Origin: Candidatus Woesearchaeota archaeon
Lineage (GTDB): Archaea > Nanobdellota > Nanobdellia > Woesearchaeales > GW2011-AR9
Length of the DNA: 64,000 bases
Assembly: GCA_016188115.1 (NCBI GenBank)
Contig: JACPIK010000002.1
Span: 927,462-991,461 of the forward strand
Direction of reading: 5' to 3'
In this document: positions 26,643 to 35,283 of the stretch, piece after piece
Layout of the letters: each line of letters starts with the position of its first letter
Numbering within the stretch: position 1 is the stretch's first letter
The notes under the pieces: model-generated
What the model was told of the DNA's origin: nothing
Seen by the model: the letters and a program-made list of their open reading frames with translations, nothing else
The model's database searches: none
Position numbers and translations under genes: made by a program

Positions 26643-28307
26643 ATGCCAACCGTAACTCTGAATAAACCAGTCTTTGAACAACTCGTCGGAAAGAAATTGC
26701 CTCTCGAAGAGCTCAAAGATCGCATTAGTATGTTAGGAACTGATCTTGAAAGTATTGAAGGGGATGAAATTCAAGTGGAAATTTTCCCTAACCGCCCCGA
26801 TATGCTTTCAGAACAAGGGTTCGCCAGAGCATTTAGCAGTTTCATTGGCGTAAAAACAGGATTGCGAAACTACAATGTTAAAAAAAGCGGACTCAAAGTA
26901 ATTGTTGACAAATCCGTAACCATGCGCCCATACACTGCCTGTGCCATTGTTAAAAATCTCCACTTTGATGATGAACGTATCCGTGAAATTATGCAGGTCC
27001 AGGAAAAACTTGCCACCACGCATGGACGTAATCGTAAAAAATCAGCGTACGGTATTTATCCTCTTGAGAGTATTAATTTTCCTATTAGTTACATCGCCAA
27101 AGATCCCTCGCAAGTGACATTTCGACCATTAGGTTTTGACACAGAGATCATTGCCGCGCAAGTTCCAGAACTTCATCCTAAGGGAAAAGCATACTTGCAT
27201 CTCACACAAGGTTGGAAAAAATATCCTTTCTTTATTGATGCTAAAAGTAATATTATGTGCATGTTACCATTCACCAACTCACATGATACGGGCAAGGTAA
27301 CTACCAAAACAAAAGAAGTCTTTGTTGAATGTACCGGAAACGACCTTACCAATGTTCAATTTGCATTGAATATGATAACAACCACTCTTGCAGACATGGG
27401 AGGAGAAGTATATTCTCTGGACATAGTCTATCCTGATAAAACCATCATAACTCCAAACCTCACGCCAACAAAAATGCCTTTCGATCTCGCCTACATCAAC
27501 AAATGGTTAGGACTCACTCTAAACGAAAAACAAGCTAAAGAGATGCTCGAAAAAATGGGTTATGGCTACGAAAAAGCAAGCACCGCATCATCAAAAGCGA
27601 CTGTTCTCATTCCGGCCTATCGTGCTGACATTCTTCATCAAGTTGATCTTGCTGAAGACATTGCCATTGCGTATGGTTACGAAAATTTCCCAGAGGAAAT
27701 TCCTAATGTTTCAACCATTGGTGAAGAAGATCCATTAGAAAAATTCATCAATGTGCTGCGTGAACTCTTTGTAGGAGGCAGTTTCATCGAAATCAAAAAT
27801 TACCACCTCTTACAAAAAGAACAATGTAATGAATGGATGCTTCAAGAAAACGGTGGAATCACACTCAAAAATGCTGTAGGAGAACATAATACTTTGCGCC
27901 ATAGTATTATTCCTAGTCTGCTTAAAACACTCAGTGAAAATCAGCATAACGAATACCCTCAGAACATCTTTGAAACCGGACATATTTTCTACCCAGCGCC
28001 AACCGAAACAGGAGTGCAAGAAGTAGAAACATTCGGCGTCGCTATCTGTCAGGACAAAGCTGATTTTACTCAAATTCGTCAACAACTAGATCTTCTCTTC
28101 ACTCTTTTGGGATTAGAAATCAAAATCAAAGAGACTGCCCATCCAAGTTTCATTAAAGGTCGTGTGGGCGAGATCTATCTTGGAAAAGAAAAAGTTGGCA
28201 TCATAGGAGAAATTCATCCGCAAGTACTAGAGAATTGGAAAATTGTAACACCCGTAGTTGCATTTGAAATTAATGTGGAAAGTTTGTTTAATGCAGTGAA
28301 AAAGTAA
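26643..28307 (+). CDS. pheT: Phenylalanyl-tRNA synthetase beta subunit
   Basis: The sequence follows the archaeal PheT plan: N-terminal B1 region (PTVTLNKPVFEQLVG), B3/B4 editing-like domain (FRPLGFDTEIIAAQ, HPKGKAYLHL), B5 domain (TPTKMPFDLAYINKWLGLTL) and a catalytic-like core ending FINVLRELFVGGSF to GIIGEIHPQVL. It structures the heterotetramer and edits or binds tRNA(Phe). Length 554 is normal for the archaeal form, which lacks the bacterial anticodon-binding C-terminal domain. Confidence 0.94.
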   Translation: MPTVTLNKPVFEQLVGKKLPLEELKDRISMLGTDLESIEGDEIQVEIFPNRPDMLSEQGFARAFSSFIGVKTGLRNYNVKKSGLKVIVDKSVTMRPYTACAIVKNLHFDDERIREIMQVQEKLATTHGRNRKKSAYGIYPLESINFPISYIAKDPSQVTFRPLGFDTEIIAAQVPELHPKGKAYLHLTQGWKKYPFFIDAKSNIMCMLPFTNSHDTGKVTTKTKEVFVECTGNDLTNVQFALNMITTTLADMGGEVYSLDIVYPDKTIITPNLTPTKMPFDLAYINKWLGLTLNEKQAKEMLEKMGYGYEKASTASSKATVLIPAYRADILHQVDLAEDIAIAYGYENFPEEIPNVSTIGEEDPLEKFINVLRELFVGGSFIEIKNYHLLQKEQCNEWMLQENGGITLKNAVGEHNTLRHSIIPSLLKTLSENQHNEYPQNIFETGHIFYPAPTETGVQEVETFGVAICQDKADFTQIRQQLDLLFTLLGLEIKIKETAHPSFIKGRVGEIYLGKEKVGIIGEIHPQVLENWKIVTPVVAFEINVESLFNAVKK

Positions 28308-29717
28308 TTACCCTCTCTGTAATGGAATAACTATTTCATTTAATCTGCCTTCTTTTTCAAGTTGCTCATATTCTCGTGAATTCACCAAACCTGCATCATG
28401 CCAAATTTTAGATATTGTTCTACGTGGTCTATCTAATCCTTCTGCTGCTGCAACTGCATTTGCTCGATATGTATGATAAGAAGTGAGAATCTCTTCGCGA
28501 TCAGTTGAAGAATATCCCCTTGTTTGAGTGATGGCTTGATCCAACAAACCCCGACGCAATAAAAGTCGATGAAATGAAGGATCAATCATTTTTAGCTCTG
28601 CTTTCGTTAAATCTGGCCAAGCACCATATGCTTGAGCAAAAATAGTCAACGGTTCATCGTAGGTTGTATACATCTTATACTCTTTCGCGCAATCAACAAG
28701 CCCTAATCTTCTCCATGCACTCACGACAGCTTCACGACGAACCCCTTGCTCCACCGCAAGTTCTAAAACAGAAAGAGGAGCATTGTAAATATCTTTAAAA
28801 TGGTTTTTTTCTGCAAAATCTCGGCATTGATCATGAGTAATAGAAGAAGTAGTACGTGCCGCAAAACCCAGTTTTAGCCATAATTCACGAATATGTCTTC
28901 GATCATAAGGAAGAAGATGACTAGCCAAAACAGGTCTTCCTTGAACAAGGTAATAAGTAACAATGACTGACTGTATTTGATGAGGAGTCAATCCTCGTTC
29001 ACGCGGCAAAACCAAATCTAATTCCTTACGTTCCAACAGCGCATCATGAAGACCACGATCAAGATCGCGAAAGTTGCGGCGCGTTAAATCTGTTCTTTGA
29101 CCATACATTTGCTCAAAAACACCAAGAGCACTCTCCCCAAGACGTTGCCAGCGACGTCTTCTGGTGGGAATATGAACTCTTCCTTCGCTAAAATAAACCC
29201 GTGTTATCGATTGAGGAATGACAATGCCGTTCTCTCGTTCTAAAGCATCTGCAATATGATCTAATCTGTGTAAAAGTCTTTGGAAATCTAGTTGAGCCAT
29301 ATTTCCATCTAATAGAAGAGAAACGTATTCTCTGCCCTGCTCGTTTCCATCTCCCCTTGTTAAGAGAGTAAAAAGAAGTTCGCGTGAAGAATCTTTGAGG
29401 GGCAAGTGTTCAAGCTGTCTTTGTAAAAGAACCATTTCCTCCACAGAAGATTGCGCAGGAGCAGCAGCCACTTTTTCTAAGAAAGATGCGCCTTCCGCCG
29501 TTACGGGATGATTTAACCGTTGTGCTCGAAACGTATCGATACTCTCTGCGCCATCATCTCTATCTAAAGAATATAAAAGTGCAAGAGCCTTCTCAGGATC
29601 AGTTCCAGCTAAATGCAGAATTCGTTTCTCTTGAGAAGGAGCTAATTGTGACGCTTTAACTAAAAGACGAATATTCTCCAAAGAACAATTAGACAAAAAT
29701 GAATCGTAGTCATTCAT
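28308..29717 (-). CDS. Hypothetical protein with duplicated helix-turn-helix modules, 469 aa
   Basis: The C-terminal half has an internal duplication. Residues about 199-286 (VFEQMYGQRTDLTRRNFRDLDRGLHDALLERKELDLVLP onward) align with about 358-445 (IFAQAYGAWPDLTKAELKMIDPSFHRLLLRRGLLDQAI onward). Each unit ends in a helix-turn-helix-like block (RRHIRELWLKLGF; RRTISKIWHDAGL). A third similar block lies at about 318-341 (VRREAVVSAWRRLGL). The N-terminal 180 residues are helical. I infer a DNA- or RNA-binding protein; family and target unknown. It is convergent with pheT. Confidence 0.75.
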   Translation of the reverse strand: MNDYDSFLSNCSLENIRLLVKASQLAPSQEKRILHLAGTDPEKALALLYSLDRDDGAESIDTFRAQRLNHPVTAEGASFLEKVAAAPAQSSVEEMVLLQRQLEHLPLKDSSRELLFTLLTRGDGNEQGREYVSLLLDGNMAQLDFQRLLHRLDHIADALERENGIVIPQSITRVYFSEGRVHIPTRRRRWQRLGESALGVFEQMYGQRTDLTRRNFRDLDRGLHDALLERKELDLVLPRERGLTPHQIQSVIVTYYLVQGRPVLASHLLPYDRRHIRELWLKLGFAARTTSSITHDQCRDFAEKNHFKDIYNAPLSVLELAVEQGVRREAVVSAWRRLGLVDCAKEYKMYTTYDEPLTIFAQAYGAWPDLTKAELKMIDPSFHRLLLRRGLLDQAITQTRGYSSTDREEILTSYHTYRANAVAAAEGLDRPRRTISKIWHDAGLVNSREYEQLEKEGRLNEIVIPLQRG

Positions 29718-29759
29718 GGGAATCAGGAATAATGAAAGGAATAACGACTAACCATACTT

Positions 29760-29790
29760 TTTATAAAAAAGAAAATTAAAATAAAAAAGA
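29760..29790 (-). terminator. T-rich terminator after eL14
   Basis: On the minus strand, T-rich tracts directly follow the eL14 stop (runs of five to six T around 29762-29788). This fits an archaeal terminator ending the eL34-eL14 operon. Confidence 0.4.
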
Positions 29791-29806
29791 AAGAATGCTT
29801 TCCAAC

Positions 29807-30181
29807 CTATTCTTTCTTCTTAGGAGCTGCTTTCTTCGCAGCAGGTTTAGCTTCTTTGATAGGTGCTTTCTCTTCTGCAGCAGACTTCTGTGTACCTTTA
29901 CGTTGTTGTAAAACGCGAGCAGGAGTTGCTCGAGGTTTTGAAGTACCAACAGTAATACCAAGACCACTAAACGCTTTTACGACTTGTTCATGAGACGCCT
30001 TTGCTCCAAGTGAAAGAGTTTGACCAAGAGGTTCTAAGTGAAGAATGTTTACTTTGCGACGTCGAGTTTGACCATCAACAACAACAAAACGATCATCAAC
30101 AGTTTCAACAATAACACAGTGCTTACCTGCATCACGTCCTGCAATTTTCATGCAAACGCGTCCAACTTCAAAAAGTGCCAT
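29807..30181 (-). CDS. rpl14e: 50S ribosomal protein eL14
   Basis: The N-terminus FEVGRVCMKIAGRDAGKHCVIVETVDDRFVVVDG is the KOW-like beta-barrel of eL14, followed by RRRKVNILHLEPL, its signature. The C-terminal Lys/Ala/Pro-rich tail (KAPIKEAKPAAKKAAPKKKE) is an extension. The ATG shares one base with the eL34 stop, showing translational coupling. In many archaea eL14 is followed by cbf5; here cbf5 lies at 5262. Confidence 0.93.
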   Translation of the reverse strand: MALFEVGRVCMKIAGRDAGKHCVIVETVDDRFVVVDGQTRRRKVNILHLEPLGQTLSLGAKASHEQVVKAFSGLGITVGTSKPRATPARVLQQRKGTQKSAAEEKAPIKEAKPAAKKAAPKKKE

Positions 30182-30474
30182 TATGCTTCACCTCGTTTGC
30201 TTGATGCAGTACTGCGAGCTTTCGCGCGTAATGTTTCACGCATAGCTTTAGAAGAAAGCACTCCACCGTAAGGACGTTCAGGTCGCTTATGTGATTTAGG
30301 CATATTACGTGTGCGTGTTGCACTCGCATGAGGAACACCAGCTAAAACTGTCCCATATACTTTACATACTTTTTTAGCAGGTTTTGACTCTCGATAATGA
30401 ATAACTGTTTTACCGCCAGGAGTTTTAACTTTAATCTTATTAAAACGCCCTGATTTATATTGACCTCGTGGCAT
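30181..30474 (-). CDS. rpl34e: 50S ribosomal protein eL34
   Basis: The sequence has eL34 features: a basic N-terminus (PRGQYKSGRFNKIKVKTPGG), KPAKKVCKVYGTVLAGVPHA and the RNMPKSHKRPERPYGGVLSS block. In archaea it typically lies close to EMC3-like (DUF106) and eL14 genes, as here. The ATG has GGTG just upstream. The putative leader of about 120 bases (30475-30597) includes a short upstream frame. Confidence 0.93.
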   Translation of the reverse strand: MPRGQYKSGRFNKIKVKTPGGKTVIHYRESKPAKKVCKVYGTVLAGVPHASATRTRNMPKSHKRPERPYGGVLSSKAMRETLRAKARSTASSKRGEA

Positions 30475-30630
30475 GTGTGTTCACCTATAGTTGTTTATTT
30501 TGTTTTTTAATCTAACTAACAACCAGAGAAAAAGAGAGTCCCATTGATGAGTCATTCTTGATCGCCGTTGCCGTATCGATACCCTCCATGAAGGAGATAG
30601 TACGAAAGAACATGGGGTTTTTATAAAGGT
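30475..30630 (-). promoter_or_regulatory. eL34-eL14 promoter and long leader
   Basis: On the minus strand, CTTTATAAAAA (30617-30627) is a strong TATA box predicting a start near 30597. That leaves about 120 bases before the eL34 ATG at 30474, unusual in a region of mostly leaderless genes. The leader holds the palindrome GTATCGATAC (hairpin potential) and a short frame beginning ATGGAGGG at 30589. Confidence 0.5.
30512..30589 (-). other. Candidate upstream short ORF in the eL34 leader, 25 codons
   Basis: An ATG at 30589 lies about eight bases after the predicted transcription start and opens a frame of 25 codons ending TAG at 30512, 37 bases before the eL34 ATG. The peptide (MEGIDTATAIKNDSSMGLSF and five more residues) resembles nothing I know. 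Its place at the very 5' end of the transcript would allow translation-coupled control of eL34-eL14, but it may be chance. Confidence 0.25.
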
Positions 30631-30648
30631 TTTGCAAATTTAAACAGA

Positions 30649-30672
30649 AATAATAATAATAATAATAATAAT
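30649..30672. repeat. AAT trinucleotide microsatellite
   Basis: About eight tandem AAT units lie directly beyond the stop codon (30673-30675) of the EMC3-like gene. Confidence 0.85.
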
Positions 30673-31467
30673 CTAATACACATTGAACACTTTTCTCAAT
30701 CCAATACTCAAGATTAACGAAAGAATTACATAAATCCCTAACCAGCCAGGATACCAACCAAAAATGTTAAACGTGCTTCCTAAAGGTTGAAGTTTAGCAT
30801 ACTCAATACTTATTGACTTAATGTCAGATTTTGCAAACATAGTTACTGCAGGAGCATAAGTATGTTCATCAGAAACAACTAAAATTTCTTTAGATTGAGT
30901 TTGTTCTCCCACCCGCACAGTAAGATTATGTAACCCTTGCGAACTTTTAAGATTCCATCGTGCAAGACCCGCATCTTCACCTGCAACAATAGGCACAGAT
31001 GCATTCCCCATGACTTGAGTGCCATTAGCAACCAGCAACATTGTCTCTCCTCCAACACCCGGAGCAAATTGAGCCAACACCGTATACGTTTGATCTGGAA
31101 CAATTGGTTCATACGCAAGCGCGCCGGCCATCCATGTAAAAATGATCAATGCAGGAATCATAGTCGCAATCATCACCATTGGCTTAAACGACGCCTGAAA
31201 CATGTAATCTTTGTTAAGCGACATAAGTTCTTTGTGAATACTCATCATCTTCTCAGGATTTTCTTTACCCGCTGCACGCAACTCCTTCTGCAACTCTTTC
31301 TGACGATCTTTAATCTCTTTAAGACGAACCTGATTTGTGAGATACTTATACACATACGTTGCGTACACAGAATACACAACAGCAATAATAAAAATAGTCC
31401 AAAACGAACCAATGGTTCGTAAGAGTGGTTGAAATATAGGATTAAAAACTGGGTCTAAAAATGACAT
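30673..31467 (-). CDS. EMC3/TMCO1-type (DUF106) Oxa1-superfamily membrane insertase
   Basis: The N-terminal helix (SFWTIFIIAVVYSVYATYVYKYL), a charged coiled-coil (VRLKEIKDRQKELQKELRAAGKEN) and membrane segments (MVMIATMIPALIIFTWMAGAL; C-terminal GIYVILSLILSIGLRKVF) match the archaeal DUF106 family. These proteins share the Oxa1/YidC/EMC3 fold and insert or assist membrane proteins. A beta-rich soluble insert lies between segments (about 120-225). I start at ATG 31467, where TTTATAAAT (about 31488-31498) is centred 26 bases upstream; a TTG/ATG start two codons earlier is possible. In archaea this gene lies in the SecY-eL34-eL14 neighbourhood. Confidence 0.85.
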   Translation of the reverse strand: MSFLDPVFNPIFQPLLRTIGSFWTIFIIAVVYSVYATYVYKYLTNQVRLKEIKDRQKELQKELRAAGKENPEKMMSIHKELMSLNKDYMFQASFKPMVMIATMIPALIIFTWMAGALAYEPIVPDQTYTVLAQFAPGVGGETMLLVANGTQVMGNASVPIVAGEDAGLARWNLKSSQGLHNLTVRVGEQTQSKEILVVSDEHTYAPAVTMFAKSDIKSISIEYAKLQPLGSTFNIFGWYPGWLGIYVILSLILSIGLRKVFNVY

Positions 31468-31520
31468 AATCACAACTCACGTCTTTGTATTTATAAAATT
31501 GTTGGTGGATGAGACTACGA

Positions 31521-32120
31521 TTAACGAGATTGGCGACCTTGTTCTATCGCCTCTCGTAATCCTCTAACATCTCGAGCAGTTTGATCATTATAAAGAGTAA
31601 ACGTCGTTGCCAAAACACCCAAAGCTTCGCCATATTCTGCTTCAGCAGACGCACGCGTATGAGTACGAAATCCTGAATTTGGGAGTACTACTGCTTGGAC
31701 AATTCCACTATCTGCACCATCCAATATCTTTAACTCTAAATCCGTACTTTCTGCCTGTGGTCTTTGTAAAGCAGAATTATGATAAAACACAAGTTGAGCC
31801 ACAACATATCCCCCTCTAGAAGAGCAAGGATCATTCAATTTTTCCATTAAACCAGTTTTCGCATTAAAATGAAATGGAATATCATGAAAAAACATCCCAT
31901 TTTCATACTGATGAGGGACCTGATACGCAATGTCTCGCAAAGAAGAAAATGCTTTTGCACTAGAACGAACTGTCCCTCGTAATAAATCTAAATTTGAATC
32001 AACCTCTGCAGGTGTTGGAGTAATCGATTCAAGCGGTAAAGGGACAAATAAACTTCCTGTCCGAGCATAACGAGTAACATCAGGAAGTGTCGGCATTCGC
32101 AGAGTAGTATCATCAGACAT
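31521..32120 (-). CDS. Hypothetical protein, 199 aa
   Basis: It starts at ATG 32120 (MSDDTTLRMPTLPDV), with a TATA-like CTTTTAATAGG about 27 bases upstream; an in-frame TTG at 32138 would add six residues. The product is soluble, with no signal peptide. The stretch GGYVVAQLVFYHNSAL and LKILDGADSGIVQAVVLP look like beta strands. I do not recognise the family. It lies between the AAA+ gene and the EMC3-like gene and is probably separately transcribed. Confidence 0.7.
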   Translation of the reverse strand: MSDDTTLRMPTLPDVTRYARTGSLFVPLPLESITPTPAEVDSNLDLLRGTVRSSAKAFSSLRDIAYQVPHQYENGMFFHDIPFHFNAKTGLMEKLNDPCSSRGGYVVAQLVFYHNSALQRPQAESTDLELKILDGADSGIVQAVVLPNSGFRTHTRASAEAEYGEALGVLATTFTLYNDQTARDVRGLREAIEQGRQSR

Positions 32121-32180
32121 AAAAAGAAAACCAAACAAGTCCTATTAAAAGATTGCGGTGATAGAAACAAAATAGAAGAT

Positions 32181-33200
32181 CTAATCCACCCGATCACTAG
32201 GAAGAACAACACCTAATTTCCTGCATAACCGCCTAAAATTTGACCGTTCATGATCTAAAGAACGAACCGTCTGAGCAACATTCCCTTCAAAAGATGCAAG
32301 ACGAATCTGGATGATTTGACCCAAAATACGATCTGATAATGTTCCAATTCTTTCTTGAATTTGATTAAGAGTCATTGTAGGTGGAATACTTTGAACAAAC
32401 GAATCTTGGGAAACAGACTCTGCAACTACAGGTTTGTACGATAAAAAATCAGTTGGCGCAAGAACAGATTCCCGACTCCACGCCACAGCGCCATAAATTG
32501 TATTCTCTAACTCACGAATATTTCCTGGCCACTCTTGACTTAATAGCCAAGGATACATTGAATCAGCAAACCGTATTGACTTTTCTTCTTGCTGATTTGC
32601 CTTCGCAAGAAAATGATCTGCGAGCAAACAAATATCATCACCGCGTTCACGTAAAGCTGGAAGAAACAGATAAACTTGTCGAAGACGATAATACAAATCT
32701 TGTCGAAAAGTACCCTTTCGAACATAATCCTCCAATGGTCGACTCGATGCTGCAACAAAACGAACATCAAACGGAACTGGTTTGCTATAATCTCCCCCAA
32801 CGGGAACAATTGCATGCTCTTGAATTGCTCTTAATAACTTGACCTGAACCTGAGGACTCATCTCAGCAATCTCATCCAAAAATAAAGTTCCCCCTTCAGC
32901 TTGAGTAAAGAGCCCATTACGTTGTTCAACACCAGTTGCTACTCTATTTTTAACGCCAAATAAGTGTGATTCAAGTAAATCACCCTCACCAAGTTCGGCG
33001 ACACTGACCCCAACAAACGGTTTCTCACGGCGTTTTCCCTGCATATGCAGTGCCTTTGCAACCAGTTCTTTACCAGTACCACTTTCTCCTACGATGTAGA
33101 CCGTCACTTTACTTGAAGCAACTCGATCTATCCCATCATAGACTATCTTCATTGCATCACTCTCACCGATCATACCATAATGAAACGCAGAATTAACCAT
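32181..33200 (-). CDS. NtrC-like AAA+ ATPase with atypical GAFTGA loop and Fis-type HTH
   Basis: The sequence matches the sigma-54 activator AAA+ domain: Walker A GESGTGKE (38-45), Walker B TLFLDE (105-110), sensor I VRFVAASSRP, arginine-finger region FRQDLYYRLR (165-174) and sensor II GNIRELEN (226-233). The GAFTGA loop that contacts sigma-54 is replaced by RVATGV (86-91). A C-terminal helix-turn-helix (FEGNVAQTVRSLDHERSNFRRLCRKLGV, about 304-331) follows. There is no N-terminal receiver or GAF domain. Archaea lack sigma-54, so this is a repurposed or transferred ATPase. The ATG at 33200 has a TATA-like TTAAAAG near 33230. Target unknown. Confidence 0.88.
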   Translation of the reverse strand: MVNSAFHYGMIGESDAMKIVYDGIDRVASSKVTVYIVGESGTGKELVAKALHMQGKRREKPFVGVSVAELGEGDLLESHLFGVKNRVATGVEQRNGLFTQAEGGTLFLDEIAEMSPQVQVKLLRAIQEHAIVPVGGDYSKPVPFDVRFVAASSRPLEDYVRKGTFRQDLYYRLRQVYLFLPALRERGDDICLLADHFLAKANQQEEKSIRFADSMYPWLLSQEWPGNIRELENTIYGAVAWSRESVLAPTDFLSYKPVVAESVSQDSFVQSIPPTMTLNQIQERIGTLSDRILGQIIQIRLASFEGNVAQTVRSLDHERSNFRRLCRKLGVVLPSDRVD

Positions 33201-33284
33201 AAAAAATGAATGTTTGATAACGACTTTTAAGCTTTATTAAAGAAAAACGCAAAAAAAGAAAGATGACAAACACCAAAAAGAGAA

Positions 33285-33300
33285 TTTAAAAAAAACTATT
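33285..33300 (-). terminator. T-rich terminator after secY
   Basis: On the minus strand, beyond the SecY stop, a run of eight T around 33289-33296 followed by AAATTC makes a plausible archaeal terminator of the superoperon. Confidence 0.4.
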
Positions 33301-33313
33301 TTTACTTTATCTT

Positions 33314-34726
33314 TTACTCCATCATCTTCTTAAGAGCAGGATGCATGTCCATCATGTGTTGTTTGGCAATTTCTTCGTACAACTTATACACGATCATAAC
33401 CGCAAGCAAAATACCTGTCCCATTTGATAACGCACCAGTAAGATCAGCAAACGCAGCTAAAATTCCAATCGATGCCCCACCAACAATCGTTAATGGCCAG
33501 ATATATCGTTCCAAAATTTTCTCAAGAACACGTTCATCTCGGCGAAATCCAGGAATTTGTAATCCTGAAGCCATAATTTGACGAGCTTGACTACCAGCAT
33601 CCATATTTGCCGTTTGCACCCAAAATATACTAAAGATAATTGCACCAGCAACCATCAACACAATATAGACAGCAGCTTGACCCAATTGTGAAAGAGTAAA
33701 ACTCCCCTGAATTAAACTTGCAACAAGATTAGGCGGACTAATCCAATACACAATTCCACTTGCAGGACTCTGCCCTGCAAACGTACCTAAAATAGGATAT
33801 CCCCAGCTTTCTAACAAACGAGCAAACAATTGTACATTGGCGAGTAATGCCGCAATTAAAATGACTGGAATGTTGGAAGTATACAAAAAGTTAAGTGGCC
33901 AACGCATACCATAACCACGTACTTTGCCAAATGTAAGAGGAATCTCTACTTTCATTGCTTGCGCATAGACACACACCGCAAACACAATTAATGTTGATAC
34001 AACAGCAGCGAGCTGCAACATTGCGCCAGTAACATTACCTTGAGAGATAAACTGAACAAACGCAGGAATGGCCCCTGCTGCCACATCTGGATTGGTTGGT
34101 GAAGGCAGAAAATTGAATGCTCGAATAAAAATTTGTTGCGCAACGCCTGCTGCAATAAACAAACTTAAACCAGAACCAAAACCCCATTTTGAAACAACTT
34201 CATCCATAAACATAATGAGTAATCCGCCAATAATTAACTGAATAATGAGTAAGATTTCAAACTGCAAAAATAACGATGAAGTCATTGCAACACCGCTAGC
34301 AATCTCTCCCCCAACAGGAGTTGGGGCAAGACCACCCATGAAAACATAAATCATAGCTTCGAAAATAATGAAAAATACCGACATAATTTTCTGCAAACCT
34401 TGAAAACTACGTCGTCCTTCATGACTAGATAAATCAAATTTGAGAATACCAGTCCCATTAAGTAACTGCAACACAATTGAAGCAGTCACAATCGGACCAA
34501 TACCCAAAGAAATGATGCTTCCAAATGAAGCGCCAAGAATAATTGACAAAAATTCAAACTGTTGCAATGCGTTTTCTCCCAAACCAAAAAGAGGAACTAA
34601 CCCTAACAGAAAAAAGAGCACCAGTGTAACTAACGTCCACTTTAATTTATCACCAAAAGGCAGTTTTTTTTGCGCTGGACCCGCAACTTCAGGAAAAATA
34701 GAATACACTTTCTCTAGGAATGTCAT
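33314..34726 (-). CDS. secY: Protein translocase subunit SecY
   Basis: Ten hydrophobic segments and conserved SecY stretches are present: the plug-proximal IILGASFGSIISLGIGPIVTASIVLQLL, SSHEGRRSFQGLQK, EVVSKWGFGSGLSLFIAAGVAQ and PGFRRDERVLEKIL. SecY forms the channel of the Sec translocon with SecE and Sec-beta. In archaea it ends the spc operon after uL15, as here. Length 470 is normal. Its product is needed for export of the lipoproteins and surface proteins in this window. Confidence 0.95.
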   Translation of the reverse strand: MTFLEKVYSIFPEVAGPAQKKLPFGDKLKWTLVTLVLFFLLGLVPLFGLGENALQQFEFLSIILGASFGSIISLGIGPIVTASIVLQLLNGTGILKFDLSSHEGRRSFQGLQKIMSVFFIIFEAMIYVFMGGLAPTPVGGEIASGVAMTSSLFLQFEILLIIQLIIGGLLIMFMDEVVSKWGFGSGLSLFIAAGVAQQIFIRAFNFLPSPTNPDVAAGAIPAFVQFISQGNVTGAMLQLAAVVSTLIVFAVCVYAQAMKVEIPLTFGKVRGYGMRWPLNFLYTSNIPVILIAALLANVQLFARLLESWGYPILGTFAGQSPASGIVYWISPPNLVASLIQGSFTLSQLGQAAVYIVLMVAGAIIFSIFWVQTANMDAGSQARQIMASGLQIPGFRRDERVLEKILERYIWPLTIVGGASIGILAAFADLTGALSNGTGILLAVMIVYKLYEEIAKQHMMDMHPALKKMME

Positions 34727-34829
34727 TGTTCACACCAAATATCAGATTAATTCTAAGTATCTTCACATAAGCGCCTAAAAATAATCAAACACGCTTTCTC
34801 TGCAAAGACTAGGAATTATTCTTCCTCTT

Positions 34830-35282
34830 TTATTCTGCTGCAGGAGCAGTGGATATAACTTCCCCACCTGCTTCACTTACACGTTCTGTTGCTTTTGCAC
34901 TTGCATGCTCAACCGTCACTTTCATCTTACAAGATGCAGTTCCAGTTCCCAACAGTTTTGTATAGCCTAATGAAGAAAGATCAACTATATAAAGTTCACC
35001 TTGCTTGGTGATTTTTCCTTCACGTGCAAGACGAGCAACTCGAGAAGAGAGTACACCTACATTAATAGAACGATCTGGAATTTGACCACGACGAGGTAAA
35101 AATCCACGTGAACCTAATTTGTAACGCATTCCTGCTTTTTTCTGACCAGCTTTTTTACCAGTACCCGCATTACCGCGTCCACCACGAGATCCAGCTCCAC
35201 GGCGTTTTTTAGGATGACCACCACCGTGAGTACGATGTGAGCCTCGATAATGTCCAACTTTTTTACGTCTGCGTACTACCAT
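34830..35282 (-). CDS. rpl15: 50S ribosomal protein uL15
   Basis: The N-terminus VVRRRKKVGHYRGSHRTHGGGHPKKRRGAGSRGGRGNAG is the Gly/Arg-rich rRNA-binding extension of uL15. The globular part follows (FLPRRGQIPDRSINVGVLSSRVARLAREG). It lies one base after uL30, in the conserved uL30-uL15-SecY order. The 150 residues include a short C-terminal acidic/alanine tail. Confidence 0.94.
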   Translation of the reverse strand: MVVRRRKKVGHYRGSHRTHGGGHPKKRRGAGSRGGRGNAGTGKKAGQKKAGMRYKLGSRGFLPRRGQIPDRSINVGVLSSRVARLAREGKITKQGELYIVDLSSLGYTKLLGTGTASCKMKVTVEHASAKATERVSEAGGEVISTAPAAE

Positions 35283-35283
35283 T

